Shown: positions 26,350 through 34,863, counted from the stretch's first letter. The stretch is 40,392 nucleotides of DNA from Clostridiales bacterium (GCA_022508485.1 JAFLVD010000017.1:1-40392), one strand, 5' to 3'. Notes: generated by a model from the sequence alone, not told the origin. Numbers and translations: made by a program.

Positions 26350-27855
26350 TTATCCTTTTCTTGTTGGATTTTTTTCTTGAATAGAATAATACCGATGCCG
26401 CAATCTGTTATTGATGGCCTTCTGAATACGCCGGAAATAACCCCTCAGAATCGAATCAATAAAAGCGCCCGTTCGATTCGCACCATCAGTTGCTTCATAT
26501 TCCCACTCATTATTTTCATTTCTCTTCAAACCAAATCGCACTGGTAATTTATCTTTATCATCTATGCTTATATCGTGTGATGTTTCTATAATCAGCTTCC
26601 CATCATTTGTTAATTCATATCGAAATTCCAAACTATCCCCCTCATCTGGCAACTTCTTCATCTTTGACTCACAATCAACCAAAACAATAATTCTTTTATG
26701 TAATGCTCTAGCATATCCCAGCTCCCAACAGCAGTTCGGATTAAAGTTAAACGAGTTTTGATTTTTATCTGTTAAATCAACAATAATAAGATTAGATCTT
26801 TCAATATCCTCTTTTACACTTGGTACTATATAATTATCAGTGGATTCCGGTTCGTATTGTACTATCCTAATTGGATTGCATTCTGTTAAATCATCTGACG
26901 ACCCTAAAGTATATGCATTTTCATCAGGATCTGAAAAACGCTTCTTTACTTGATAATTTTCAGCAATTAACTTTCCAATATGATTAATTGCATCATATAC
27001 TACCTTCCCACGTCCATTATCACCCTTTTTACTGAAAGGTTTCGCAAAGAATATTCCACTTTTTATTTTTTCTTGACTCGTTTCATCAATTTCTAATTTA
27101 ATTGGTATGTGTTTATCGTCATTAACATCCCACTGTCTAATCACCAACGACTCCCACTGTTTTTTAAAATTATCAGTCATATTTTCATATGATGCGATAT
27201 TTGTAAATACATAATCAAAACCTGCTATGCTTTTGCGTTCTCCAACGTTTTCAAACAGCTCGTTTATATACTGATTTGTAACTTCGACTTTACTACTGTC
27301 ACCATTGACGCATCCGAATAAATACATTGATTTAATAGCATAGCTCTTTTGATAATATTTATTTTTATATTTATTATGTGAACCATTTTTACAATCCACA
27401 CACACATTTCTTATGCGTTGTATCGCGTCAAAATCAGTACATACGAGTATATAATGTTCATCGTCACTAAAAGCAGCCTCAACCACATCTTGCTCCCAAA
27501 TGTAATAAAACCTTTCTCCGTTTCCTTTATCTAATTTTGGATAAATAATTTTTTCACTTCCGAATTTTTGTTTCAACGTGTTTATATTTTTATCCGTATC
27601 TACTCCGTCTATAATTTTATTTAAAAGACCATTTATTTCTGGATTATCAGGGATTCGCAAATACAAGTCCCTGTGAGCAATCTCTATTGTTGCTGGTTCT
27701 CCTGCGGGATTATTTTCGTCAACTTTAAATGCCCCCCCTTCCATGTTTTGGGATCCAGTATACTTAGAAATAGGATTGAAACCATACTCTTTTATCAGCA
27801 TATCCCTAAATGATTTTTTCCCAGACTGTGGTGCTCCTGATAAAATCCACAACAT
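26350..27855 (-). CDS. Guanylate-kinase-like domain fused to TIR-like/deoxyribosyltransferase-like effector
   Basis: The 501-residue protein has an intact P-loop near its start (SGAPQSGKKSF, 6-16) and SKYTGS (30-35), then a long middle region. Its C-terminal domain (about 265-400) contains IFFAKPF (268-274), IIVDLTDKN (357-365) and NPNCCWELGYA (372-382) with Glu378 as the likely catalytic acid. This mirrors the 424-residue neighbour, so the two are paralogues, here with the kinase-like half better kept. The gene starts 1 nt after the previous stop. Its Shine-Dalgarno (GAGGAGG) is made by the final codons of the upstream gene, so translation is probably coupled. A nucleotide-triggered NADase-like role is inferred. 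Confidence 0.7.
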   Translation of the reverse strand: MLWILSGAPQSGKKSFRDMLIKEYGFNPISKYTGSQNMEGGAFKVDENNPAGEPATIEIAHRDLYLRIPDNPEINGLLNKIIDGVDTDKNINTLKQKFGSEKIIYPKLDKGNGERFYYIWEQDVVEAAFSDDEHYILVCTDFDAIQRIRNVCVDCKNGSHNKYKNKYYQKSYAIKSMYLFGCVNGDSSKVEVTNQYINELFENVGERKSIAGFDYVFTNIASYENMTDNFKKQWESLVIRQWDVNDDKHIPIKLEIDETSQEKIKSGIFFAKPFSKKGDNGRGKVVYDAINHIGKLIAENYQVKKRFSDPDENAYTLGSSDDLTECNPIRIVQYEPESTDNYIVPSVKEDIERSNLIIVDLTDKNQNSFNFNPNCCWELGYARALHKRIIVLVDCESKMKKLPDEGDSLEFRYELTNDGKLIIETSHDISIDDKDKLPVRFGLKRNENNEWEYEATDGANRTGAFIDSILRGYFRRIQKAINNRLRHRYYSIQEKNPTRKG

Positions 27856-27856
27856 A

Positions 27857-28480
27857 TTAATTCCTCCTCATGTTATCTTTTTCGTATGCACGAAATAATC
27901 TAAATAGTTGGTCATACAACTCTTCAGCTTTATTTTCATATATCAATACATGGTCAAATAAATCAAAATTGCGTGAAAATAACTTAAATTCTTCATCTAC
28001 AATGCCGGGATTTTCATAATTATGTGAATGCACATATACAAGAACTACCAGCCCTCCGAATTTATTACGTATATCATTTATGGTGTCTGCATCACTAACT
28101 ACAACAACTTGAAATTTACCACGCTTTAGACCATCCCAAATATTTTCCGAAGAAAATCCATATATATTTCCATTTCGTTCATAAACAATATCCCCATAAC
28201 ATACTGTGCCATCCTTTGCCGTAATTCGAGTGCCTTTATCTGTTTGCTCAAACTTACAATCGCAAATCATCTCATTACCGTCATCAGATTTATGAGCACG
28301 CGATGTATATTTAGGGATAATTGAAGCATGAAGTGTTCCCATACTATCTACCGCCTGTATTATCAAATCCTTGCCATTTGAATCATTTTTGTTAGGAGTA
28401 TTCCCAACTATAACAAACAATCTTGCAGTATTCTTTTTATAAGATTCATTTTGAATTATTTTTACATTCGTTCGTTGCAT
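27857..28480 (-). CDS. Guanylate-kinase-like protein with degenerate P-loop
   Basis: The 207-residue protein follows the guanylate kinase layout. A first strand and loop (LFVIVGNTPNKNDSNGKD, about 21-38) replace the compact GxxGxGKS with a longer, altered loop. Next come KYTSRAHKSDDG (57-68), matching the GMP-binding TTR-RxGE segment, and YGFSSENIWDGLKRG (about 107-121), matching the YGT...V...L..G segment. The C-terminal helix ends RRN. It probably binds a nucleotide but may not phosphorylate it. It starts 4 nt after the preceding stop with AAGGGA 9 nt upstream. A stand-alone relative of the kinase-like halves in the two fusion proteins. Confidence 0.65.
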   Translation of the reverse strand: MQRTNVKIIQNESYKKNTARLFVIVGNTPNKNDSNGKDLIIQAVDSMGTLHASIIPKYTSRAHKSDDGNEMICDCKFEQTDKGTRITAKDGTVCYGDIVYERNGNIYGFSSENIWDGLKRGKFQVVVVSDADTINDIRNKFGGLVVLVYVHSHNYENPGIVDEEFKLFSRNFDLFDHVLIYENKAEELYDQLFRLFRAYEKDNMRRN

Positions 28481-28484
28481 ATGC

Positions 28485-29084
28485 TTATCCCTTTAATTTA
28501 CGACCAGCGGCTTTAATTTTAGCAACAATATGATTAATTTGCTGTTTTGTATACTGTAATTCACTTGTATTTAGTACAACATAATCAAATAAAGAAATGT
28601 TTTCCGTATATATACGGAAAATAGATTTTGCTTTGTCAAATCGCAATTGGGCGCTCATTCTAATAACTTCTTCCGATATTTCTTCTTTCGCTCGCCTTTT
28701 TTCTTCATTAAGAAAGTATTCAAAGTCTGGCGGCCTACGATACATAAAAATTGATATCACCTGCGGAGACAAAGCTGTGCGTACATCTTCCACTGCACGA
28801 ATATCATTAAGCACTATTATTGGGGATTGCCCCCTCTCCATGGCATCGTATAAATCGTCGAAATGAAATCCATATCTTACCCCATATTGCTCATAAACAA
28901 GATCGCATTCTGGAGGTATTGATTTAACACATATTGTATCGTCTTCTGTTTCGCGGGAAATACGTGTTGAATACTTTTTCAAAACAATGGGATGAAATTG
29001 TTCGTCCTCATGTGCCGTTATAAAATCGCGGACCGTACTTTTACCACATTGCGAGGGCCCCGTCATAGTAATAACGAATGCCAT
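28485..29084 (-). CDS. Guanylate-kinase-family P-loop kinase
   Basis: The 199-residue protein is the best-preserved kinase of the cassette. The P-loop is TGPSQCGKSTV (8-18). KKYSTRISRETEDD (35-48) corresponds to the GMP-binding strand, and YGFHFDDLYDAMERG (about 70-84) to the YGT/V/L/G segment. A lid-like region follows, with EEKRRAKEEISEEVIRMSAQ over about 127-146 and FDYVVLNT (164-171) near the end. The length matches guanylate kinases (about 200). Overall divergence and the setting suggest a substrate other than ordinary GMP, perhaps a modified or signalling nucleotide. It begins 1 nt after the NUDIX gene stop, whose last codons supply a GGAG ribosome binding site. Confidence 0.78.
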   Translation of the reverse strand: MAFVITMTGPSQCGKSTVRDFITAHEDEQFHPIVLKKYSTRISRETEDDTICVKSIPPECDLVYEQYGVRYGFHFDDLYDAMERGQSPIIVLNDIRAVEDVRTALSPQVISIFMYRRPPDFEYFLNEEKRRAKEEISEEVIRMSAQLRFDKAKSIFRIYTENISLFDYVVLNTSELQYTKQQINHIVAKIKAAGRKLKG

Positions 29085-29085
29085 A

Positions 29086-30750
29086 TTAATTTTTCTCCGA
29101 ACGTTTTTTCATCCGTTTGATTGCTGCGACACATTCTTCAATATAATCGAGTATTCCATCCGAATTATGTAACACTTCAATCATGTCCGGAGACAGTCTA
29201 TATCCTTTTGACGGCATTTCTCTTATATCTTCAATTTCTTTAAGCAAAAAGTCTGAGTTCTCAAAATCTCTCTCTACGCTTTCTTCTGTGAGCGTATCAG
29301 CCGCTATAAAGAAATATATATCAGCAATAACGTTTAATTGCTTTTTCTCATCTCCTTCAGATACATCTATTCCATACTTACGCATAAGCTCGGGAAACGT
29401 AATATTAGCGTCACCGTGTGAAATCCCTGCTTCTCTTGACTCATCCAAAATATATAATAGGTCTGTTGACTCTATGCTATTTAGAATATGCTCATCTGTT
29501 TTTCCATAATAAATTCCTGTATTTTTTTTATAATATTTATAACTTCCATGCACCAAATCTAATATATCTTTATCAGAAAAATATTTTTTTAACTCAGCCT
29601 TATCAATTATCTCCCCGTCCTTTCGAAACACCGGTTGCATTATTCTGTCTGATGAGCGTTGCCTGCGACCTGCCAATTCCTTTTTTTCGTTTCTGCCCTT
29701 ATTATATGGCAATCTAAAATAAAACCACTGGTTAGGATGATCTGCTATTTCGGCAAACGGCATTTTGCCGCGCACTTCATTATTCCAATCACCTAAAAAT
29801 ATAATATCACTAGTATCTATAGCGGAAAAATGATTCCCGCCGACATGAGTTTGTGCAACGCCCTCTTTTGTAAACAATTCTTCTACTAGCTCCCTGGTAG
29901 CACCGTCTGTTGAATCGAAATCCTTTACATAATCGACATGCCCACCTACAGACTTATCCCACATTGCTACATTATCCTTGGCATTCCATCCTCTTTTATG
30001 TAATAATACTTTTCCGTCTCGACTGAACACGAAATCCCATATTACAAGTTGTGCATTGTTTGTGGAATAGAAGCTGTCTCTAGGATACAGTCCCCTTGCG
30101 ACCCTATTGACATCATATAATTCTAGGATCTCATCCCCACCTTTTTCATCTGAATAAGTCACCTCTCCGGAGAATTTAATACTACATTTAGGATCTTCGG
30201 TATATGCCTTGAAATAATCAATATAATCTTGATACCATGAGTTACCCGAATTAATCAACTCATAGCATCTATTACCCGAAGAAAACTTTGTTAATGACAT
30301 AGTTAAAAACAACCTATCATCAATACAAATCATTGGAATAGGTATATCTAAACACATCGTCCGCAACGAAAAATTCTTCCTATAATTTCGCTTTGTTTCT
30401 TCGGTACATTTCCCGGTACAACAACGCTTAAAAATATTCTTTCTTAATTCCAAAACAGTAGCATCAAACGGTTGTTTCAACTGAGTAAAAGAATACACCT
30501 TGGTGTCTTTACTTACCGTACGATCTTCTGAAATTAAGGACTTGCCGTAAATGTAATTATCTGATTCTCTAAAGATCCTCAACTCAAGTTCGCCATCTGC
30601 TATCCGATTCTTTATCTCATCGCCAAACTCATCCCAATCAAGCTGATCGCCAAAATGCATAACACCCAGCATTACTATTTTTTTTGTTTGAGGAGAGATA
30701 AGCTGATCCCATAAATCATCGAATACTATACGCTTCTTTACTTCCGTCAT
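29086..30750 (-). CDS. NUDIX hydrolase with large N-terminal domain
   Basis: From ATG 30750 the protein is 554 residues; the frame opens at TTG 30762, but GGAGG sits 6 nt before ATG 30750. The central NUDIX domain contains VLLHKRG and the NUDIX box GGHVDYVKDF...GATRELVEEL (about 269-292), in which the RELVEEL metal-binding core is intact. The first 200 residues have an alpha/beta pattern (KIVMLGVMHFGDQ, LELRIFRESDNY, PMICIDDRLFLTMS) like a phospholipase-D-type domain without the HKD motif. The last 190 residues are helical. NUDIX enzymes cleave nucleoside diphosphate-X compounds, so in this cassette it could make or destroy a nucleotide signal. It leads the five-gene packed block. Confidence 0.75.
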   Translation of the reverse strand: MTEVKKRIVFDDLWDQLISPQTKKIVMLGVMHFGDQLDWDEFGDEIKNRIADGELELRIFRESDNYIYGKSLISEDRTVSKDTKVYSFTQLKQPFDATVLELRKNIFKRCCTGKCTEETKRNYRKNFSLRTMCLDIPIPMICIDDRLFLTMSLTKFSSGNRCYELINSGNSWYQDYIDYFKAYTEDPKCSIKFSGEVTYSDEKGGDEILELYDVNRVARGLYPRDSFYSTNNAQLVIWDFVFSRDGKVLLHKRGWNAKDNVAMWDKSVGGHVDYVKDFDSTDGATRELVEELFTKEGVAQTHVGGNHFSAIDTSDIIFLGDWNNEVRGKMPFAEIADHPNQWFYFRLPYNKGRNEKKELAGRRQRSSDRIMQPVFRKDGEIIDKAELKKYFSDKDILDLVHGSYKYYKKNTGIYYGKTDEHILNSIESTDLLYILDESREAGISHGDANITFPELMRKYGIDVSEGDEKKQLNVIADIYFFIAADTLTEESVERDFENSDFLLKEIEDIREMPSKGYRLSPDMIEVLHNSDGILDYIEECVAAIKRMKKRSEKN

Positions 30751-30891
30751 AATGACCTCCAAATAATTTTATTCTATTAATCTGCACACTGTTTAGCTTA
30801 CAGACAAATACCAAATCCAGTTTTTGTGGATCTGATTCTTTCCATCAGTTCTTGCTTATTGAATTCAAATTTATATTTTTTAACCACCATA

Positions 30892-33324
30892 TTATTGACC
30901 ATCCTGCAGGGTTTGTTTATTAAATTTACTAATAGCGAGTTCCGGCACTCGCGTAAGCCGTTCTAATAGTTTGTCCATTAATGTGAAGTCGTGATAGACA
31001 GTATCGTAATTTTCCTCTTTATCTGGTTCACTGGCACGCAGTGCCTGAAGCTTACGCAATTCAATCAGTTGCTCAAATGTTGTTATACACGCATGCTGCT
31101 TTGTCAATCCGTTTTTCCGTCCTAAATTATCAAAAGATAAATTGGAACCGAAATATTCCTTTAAATCATCCTCCCCATTTCTTTTCCCTACTAATTCCTT
31201 CGGCTTTTTTGTCCAACCGTTGGCAAGATGGAATGTATTCCAACGGAGATGTTCACGTCTTGCTAAATTATTCCTTGCGGTGTCGAGGATTTTACCGTCA
31301 GGTTTTCCGTTTTCAGTTACTGGATATTTTAAGCGCGCCTTCTTGTCCTTTGAGGTGTCGGCGGCGACAATGTCAATAACCGTATTATCTTTGAGTCCGT
31401 AACGAGCCTTATATTCTTCATCACAAGGCACAGTATCTTTATCCCTGTTAACTATATCAAGACCCAACAATCCGACCATTGTGCGAAGATCCATAACCTT
31501 GCTTCTGTTGGAATCCCGTTCAAACTCGGAAGCAAATCCCCAGGGTATGTTGTGGTTTTGATTAGATACGGTAGACGCGAGTCTATCCAAGAACGGCGCG
31601 ATAACGTTATCAACAGTAAGTATGTCCTCATCCATGCCGTAACACTCTATTTTCAGCGGAATGCTACGGAAATTGTTTAAGAAAGTCTCGTCAATCATTA
31701 CCGTACGCTTGCGTACCTTTATGTAAATACTAACATTTCTAAGCTTATCAAAGCATTCGGCAATAAGTTGCCTTAATTCAAAAGCGGTTTCTATGCAAGT
31801 TTTGTCGTCACCGAGAGCTAAATACATAGCGGTATAATCATTCCCGATTAATTCATTTAAAATATCATCGTAAAACTCATTGGACAGGACGTCGCTGTGT
31901 TTGAATATGATGTTATACTTTTCTTTGGGACTTTCAAAGTATGTTTTATCCTGCATCTTCTCGTCACGCTCAAACAACCCCGGCGCTTGCTGCTTAAACA
32001 TTGCTTGCCGCAATGACGGTCTGCCGTCCCCGATATCGTTGGCATATACGACGGCATTATAATCAACTCCGAGCAACTGCCCGCTTATTACGCTATGCTT
32101 AAGCATTTGGTAGTTTGCATTACCAAATCCTACAAAAATATTCTTTATCTTGTATCCGGAAGAAGTCCGAGGATTGATAATTGTTCCTTCGGCAGTCATT
32201 TCGCCGACCAATCTTGCCCTTTGGGTATCGATATAATCAGCCGGAATACACGACGTAATAGGATGCTCCCAGAAGAATTTTTGCGCCTTCAATTCATACG
32301 GATTAAAGAAATTAACCTTGCCAAACGCATTCTCAGCAAAATCAAAATGCTCCGCTCTGTCAATAGCGGTATACATTATTCGCGCCTCTAATTTAATCGT
32401 ATCGACTTTGTTACCTAACGCCACTCTCTCCTCAACATTACGTGACTTATAAGCTTTAGAAACAGTCCTCTTAAGAAAAGAATTGAGATCGGTAGCATTA
32501 GGCTCGCAAACATTCATTATGCGTTGAGCCACCATTTTGGTTATTATATCTGCGACAGCAATATTTTCCTCATCGCTGTCCGAAATAGCAACGACTACAG
32601 TCTTACGCCTTTTATTATTCACCCCAGCTATTTGTAAAGAATTTAAATCACCACGACCTTTAAACACGACATAGCCTTTATTTAAGTATTTATAAAAGAC
32701 GTCTTTGCCATTGCCGTTCGGCACTTCCCCTGTAATGACGGTGATATCATCCCCACAAAAACATCTATAAAACCAGTTCTTCTTTTTTCGAGACGAATAT
32801 AAATTATCTATAAATGTATCTGCGTTTGCACCATTGCCAATTACTATATAGTGCGTGCTTTTACTTTTAAACGGTAAGCCGTTTTTATGAAAAAATATTT
32901 TTACACTGTTGACAACCCCGCGGAAGAATGTCGCTATTAAAATAAAATATGTCCACAATCCGGCACAAACGTATACAACAACAAGCGCTATTGCAAAAAA
33001 TTGCCCCGCGACACCATAATTCCAAACATCACTAATAATCTCATCCTGTCTAAAATCAAAAGCAAATAAGCGAATAGCAGAAAACGCACTAGTCGCAATA
33101 GCAATGATATAATCACTCCCTAGACTTTGATTAGTTAACTTACCTACATAATAAACTAAATGTAACGCAAATCCTATTAAAAATATTGCTAACCACCATA
33201 CGCCGACATATACGGATTCTTTACCTTTTAATCCACACGACTTGCGATGCCAATAGTAATAAACCATTAAAGCAACAATAGATGCAAATGATATTATTCC
33301 AAAAATAATTCCCATTGTGGTCAT
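30892..33324 (-). CDS. Membrane protein with two TrkA-N/RCK-like domains and C-terminal RyR domain
   Basis: From ATG 33324 (GGAGG 5 nt upstream; an earlier in-frame start at 33381 is rejected) the protein has 810 residues. Four membrane helices lie at about 5-25, 40-61, 72-89 and 107-134. Two Rossmann-like modules follow, with HYIVIGNGANAD (158-169) and NIFVGFGNANYQ (395-406), as in TrkA-N/RCK gates of ion channels that bind NAD(P) or nucleotides. Near the C-terminus RREHLRWNTFHLANGW (about 689-704) and KQHACITTFEQL (742-753) form a RyR-type repeat. No K+ selectivity filter (TxGYG) is visible. The likely job is a ligand-gated membrane effector or sensor. It is 141 nt upstream of the NUDIX start on the same strand. 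Confidence 0.72.
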   Translation of the reverse strand: MTTMGIIFGIISFASIVALMVYYYWHRKSCGLKGKESVYVGVWWLAIFLIGFALHLVYYVGKLTNQSLGSDYIIAIATSAFSAIRLFAFDFRQDEIISDVWNYGVAGQFFAIALVVVYVCAGLWTYFILIATFFRGVVNSVKIFFHKNGLPFKSKSTHYIVIGNGANADTFIDNLYSSRKKKNWFYRCFCGDDITVITGEVPNGNGKDVFYKYLNKGYVVFKGRGDLNSLQIAGVNNKRRKTVVVAISDSDEENIAVADIITKMVAQRIMNVCEPNATDLNSFLKRTVSKAYKSRNVEERVALGNKVDTIKLEARIMYTAIDRAEHFDFAENAFGKVNFFNPYELKAQKFFWEHPITSCIPADYIDTQRARLVGEMTAEGTIINPRTSSGYKIKNIFVGFGNANYQMLKHSVISGQLLGVDYNAVVYANDIGDGRPSLRQAMFKQQAPGLFERDEKMQDKTYFESPKEKYNIIFKHSDVLSNEFYDDILNELIGNDYTAMYLALGDDKTCIETAFELRQLIAECFDKLRNVSIYIKVRKRTVMIDETFLNNFRSIPLKIECYGMDEDILTVDNVIAPFLDRLASTVSNQNHNIPWGFASEFERDSNRSKVMDLRTMVGLLGLDIVNRDKDTVPCDEEYKARYGLKDNTVIDIVAADTSKDKKARLKYPVTENGKPDGKILDTARNNLARREHLRWNTFHLANGWTKKPKELVGKRNGEDDLKEYFGSNLSFDNLGRKNGLTKQHACITTFEQLIELRKLQALRASEPDKEENYDTVYHDFTLMDKLLERLTRVPELAISKFNKQTLQDGQ

Positions 33325-33540
33325 GGCTTCCTCCTTTGCGGTATAAATCACGCTTAATAAATTAGATTCGGCGTCGTGCAAGTATAAACAGATTAAATAG
33401 TCTACTACATTTTAATTATACAGCTTTTATAAAAAAAAAGCAAGCAATAATGGATAATTCTAGCACATAAAGTATTTATCTTATGTTTAGTAAATCGCAT
33501 TTAACATTTGACTATAAAAAACTAAAGCTTGAAAAACACA

Positions 33541-33608
33541 AAACGCTAAATTCACAGCGCATAACGAATTTATCATACACTGCGTGATGAATTTGCGTTT
33601 TTTGTTCA
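33541..33608. terminator. Large hairpin, probable bidirectional terminator
   Basis: AACGCTAAATTCACAGCGCA pairs imperfectly with TGCGTGATGAATTTGCGTT. The plus side runs into T6 and the minus side into TTTTGTGTTTTT. It lies after the minus-strand AAA/DUF4143-type pseudogene and before the RyR gene promoter region. Confidence 0.65.
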
Positions 33609-33663
33609 TTCTTATCATAGCTCTGAGTAGAATGATTAGAAAGAGTATAAAAATAATAAGTAT

Positions 33664-33707
33664 CTCAATCGAAAGTTGTTGTAATTTTACATCAACTTTC
33701 GATTGAG
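33664..33707. repeat. 44-bp near-perfect palindrome
   Basis: CTCAATCGAAAGTTG (33664-33678) is matched exactly by CAACTTTCGATTGAG (33693-33707). After one mismatch the inner bases also pair (TGTAA with TTACA), leaving almost no loop. There is no T run, so it is not a typical terminator. Confidence 0.85.
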
Positions 33708-33766
33708 CATATTTATAAGGGGAAAATGTGTCGGTTTCGCTTTAACCTGATATACAATCAACCAAT

Positions 33767-34399
33767 TTATAGGGACTTTAAGTACTCCTCGACCTTGAGG
33801 TATTTTATGCCGTTTAAGTAAGTTGTTTCTCCGCGGTAGATAATGTACTTACCTACAATGCGGCCGTGACGGAATTCGGTGTCGCGGCATTTGTTTTCGT
33901 CTATCAGTTTTTGTATTGCTCGGGGGTGCGCTCTTTGCTGTGTTTAATCTCGTATATCTCGCATGTGTTTGACTCGGGATCGACAATTCCAATATAGAAT
34001 TCTCCGACGGCAAACTGCAATTTATAGAACCTGCTTATTGCTACGCATCTTTGTTTCGAGGAGAACGATATCCCCCATCATTCTGCCTTTGATTTCGTCC
34101 AAGATGCGCTCGATAATCCATGAGCGTTCAACAGCGAAAATATTTTGAAATGTCGCGTCAAGCATTAAACTCTTTATAAGCTCTTCGGCTTGGCAGTAAC
34201 GCATGCCGGCTGAGAAAACAGCGTTCTTTGATTTTTCATATTGGTGGACGGCAACGACTGAATGCCAACAGCAAAGTCCAACAGGTCCAAACAGCGATTT
34301 CAGGCGCTCGGCGAATTGTTTAATATCAATCTTATCCTGAACATCATTAGGTTTTCCCCCTGTCATTACGAATATTGCGTGACAATATCCCCAGATCAT
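33767..34399 (-). pseudogene. C-terminal remnant of an AAA/DUF4143-type ATP-binding protein
   Basis: Three minus-strand frames join into one conserved protein tail. A 125-codon piece ends at 34,022 (FAERLKSLFGPVGLCCWHS, then RMMGDIVLLETKM). A one-base shift near 34,020 continues it as YKLQFAVGEFYIGIVDPES and CEIYEIKHSKERTPEQYK. A second shift near 33,917 continues it as LIDENKCRDTEF, YIIYRGETTYLNG and VEEYLKSL, with the stop at 33,767-33,769. This is the C-terminal half of a common clostridial AAA ATP-binding protein whose end resembles a PD-(D/E)xK nuclease fold. The ATPase half is missing and upstream sequence is unrelated, so the gene is truncated and frameshifted. Confidence 0.8.
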
Positions 34400-34436
34400 T
34401 GGAAAAAACTGTCAAAACATCAAGCGTAAAGGGGTG

Positions 34437-34488
34437 ACAATAACCCCTAAATGTATATTTGTAAAGGGGTTATAACGGGGGTTATTGT
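34437..34488. repeat. Interrupted inverted repeat, 11-bp arms
   Basis: ACAATAACCCC (34437-34447) and GGGGTTATTGT (34478-34488) are exact reverse complements. A third related word, AGGGGTTATAAC, lies between them. It sits exactly where the AAA/DUF4143-type remnant loses similarity. No gene is visible from 34,400 to 34,806. Confidence 0.7.
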
Positions 34489-34593
34489 AAAATTATTTTC
34501 TTTTCCTAATCAGCGCCGGATCTGCCGTATAAACGCAGAAATAGCGCCACATACCCAAATCCTTAGGCTCGTCGAGCGAGTGTATGGAAGTTC

Positions 34594-34630
34594 AACCCAG
34601 TCGAACCAATCAAGGTTAGACTGGGTTTTT
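34594..34630 (+). terminator. Terminator-like hairpin
   Basis: AACCCAGTC pairs with GACTGGGTT and is followed by TTTTGCTT on the plus strand. No plus-strand gene lies just upstream, so it may belong to a lost gene. Confidence 0.6.
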
Positions 34631-34740
34631 GCTTGTTCGGAATTCATTCTAAAGACGGATATGTGAAACCGCCATAAGAGCGGGATATAAATGAAATTAC
34701 CCGAAATGGAATAGCCGATTAGTTATGTATAAGAACGGCA

Positions 34741-34778
34741 AACGGCGGTTGCGTTGAATCGCAGCCGCCGTTTTTCTT
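34741..34778 (+). terminator. Strong rho-independent terminator
   Basis: AACGGCGGTTGCG and CGCAGCCGCCGTT form a GC-rich hairpin around TTGAAT, followed by TTTTCTTTTTG. It insulates the DUF2075 gene from upstream transcription; its own gene is not visible. Confidence 0.85.
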
Positions 34779-34806
34779 TTTGATATTTACTTCGAATAGT
34801 GTTTGA

Positions 34807-34835
34807 TTGAATTTTATTTAAAAGTATGATATAAT
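34807..34835 (+). promoter_or_regulatory. Promoter of the DUF2075 helicase gene
   Basis: TTGAAT (34807-34812) and a perfect TATAAT (34830-34835) are 17 nt apart, with GGAG 6 nt before ATG 34864. Confidence 0.75.
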
Positions 34836-34863
34836 CTGTTAAATAATATTTTTGGAGTCTAAT

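Noticed and set aside
34022-34399. 125-residue minus-strand frame as an intact gene
   Set aside because: Conserved sequence continues in other frames after 34,020 and the ATPase half is absent, so it is a pseudogene piece.
34501-34640. Possible recombinase or small RNA remnant upstream of the DUF2075 gene
   Set aside because: The terminator-like hairpin is real, but no frame or cloverleaf in this stretch could be tied to a known family.
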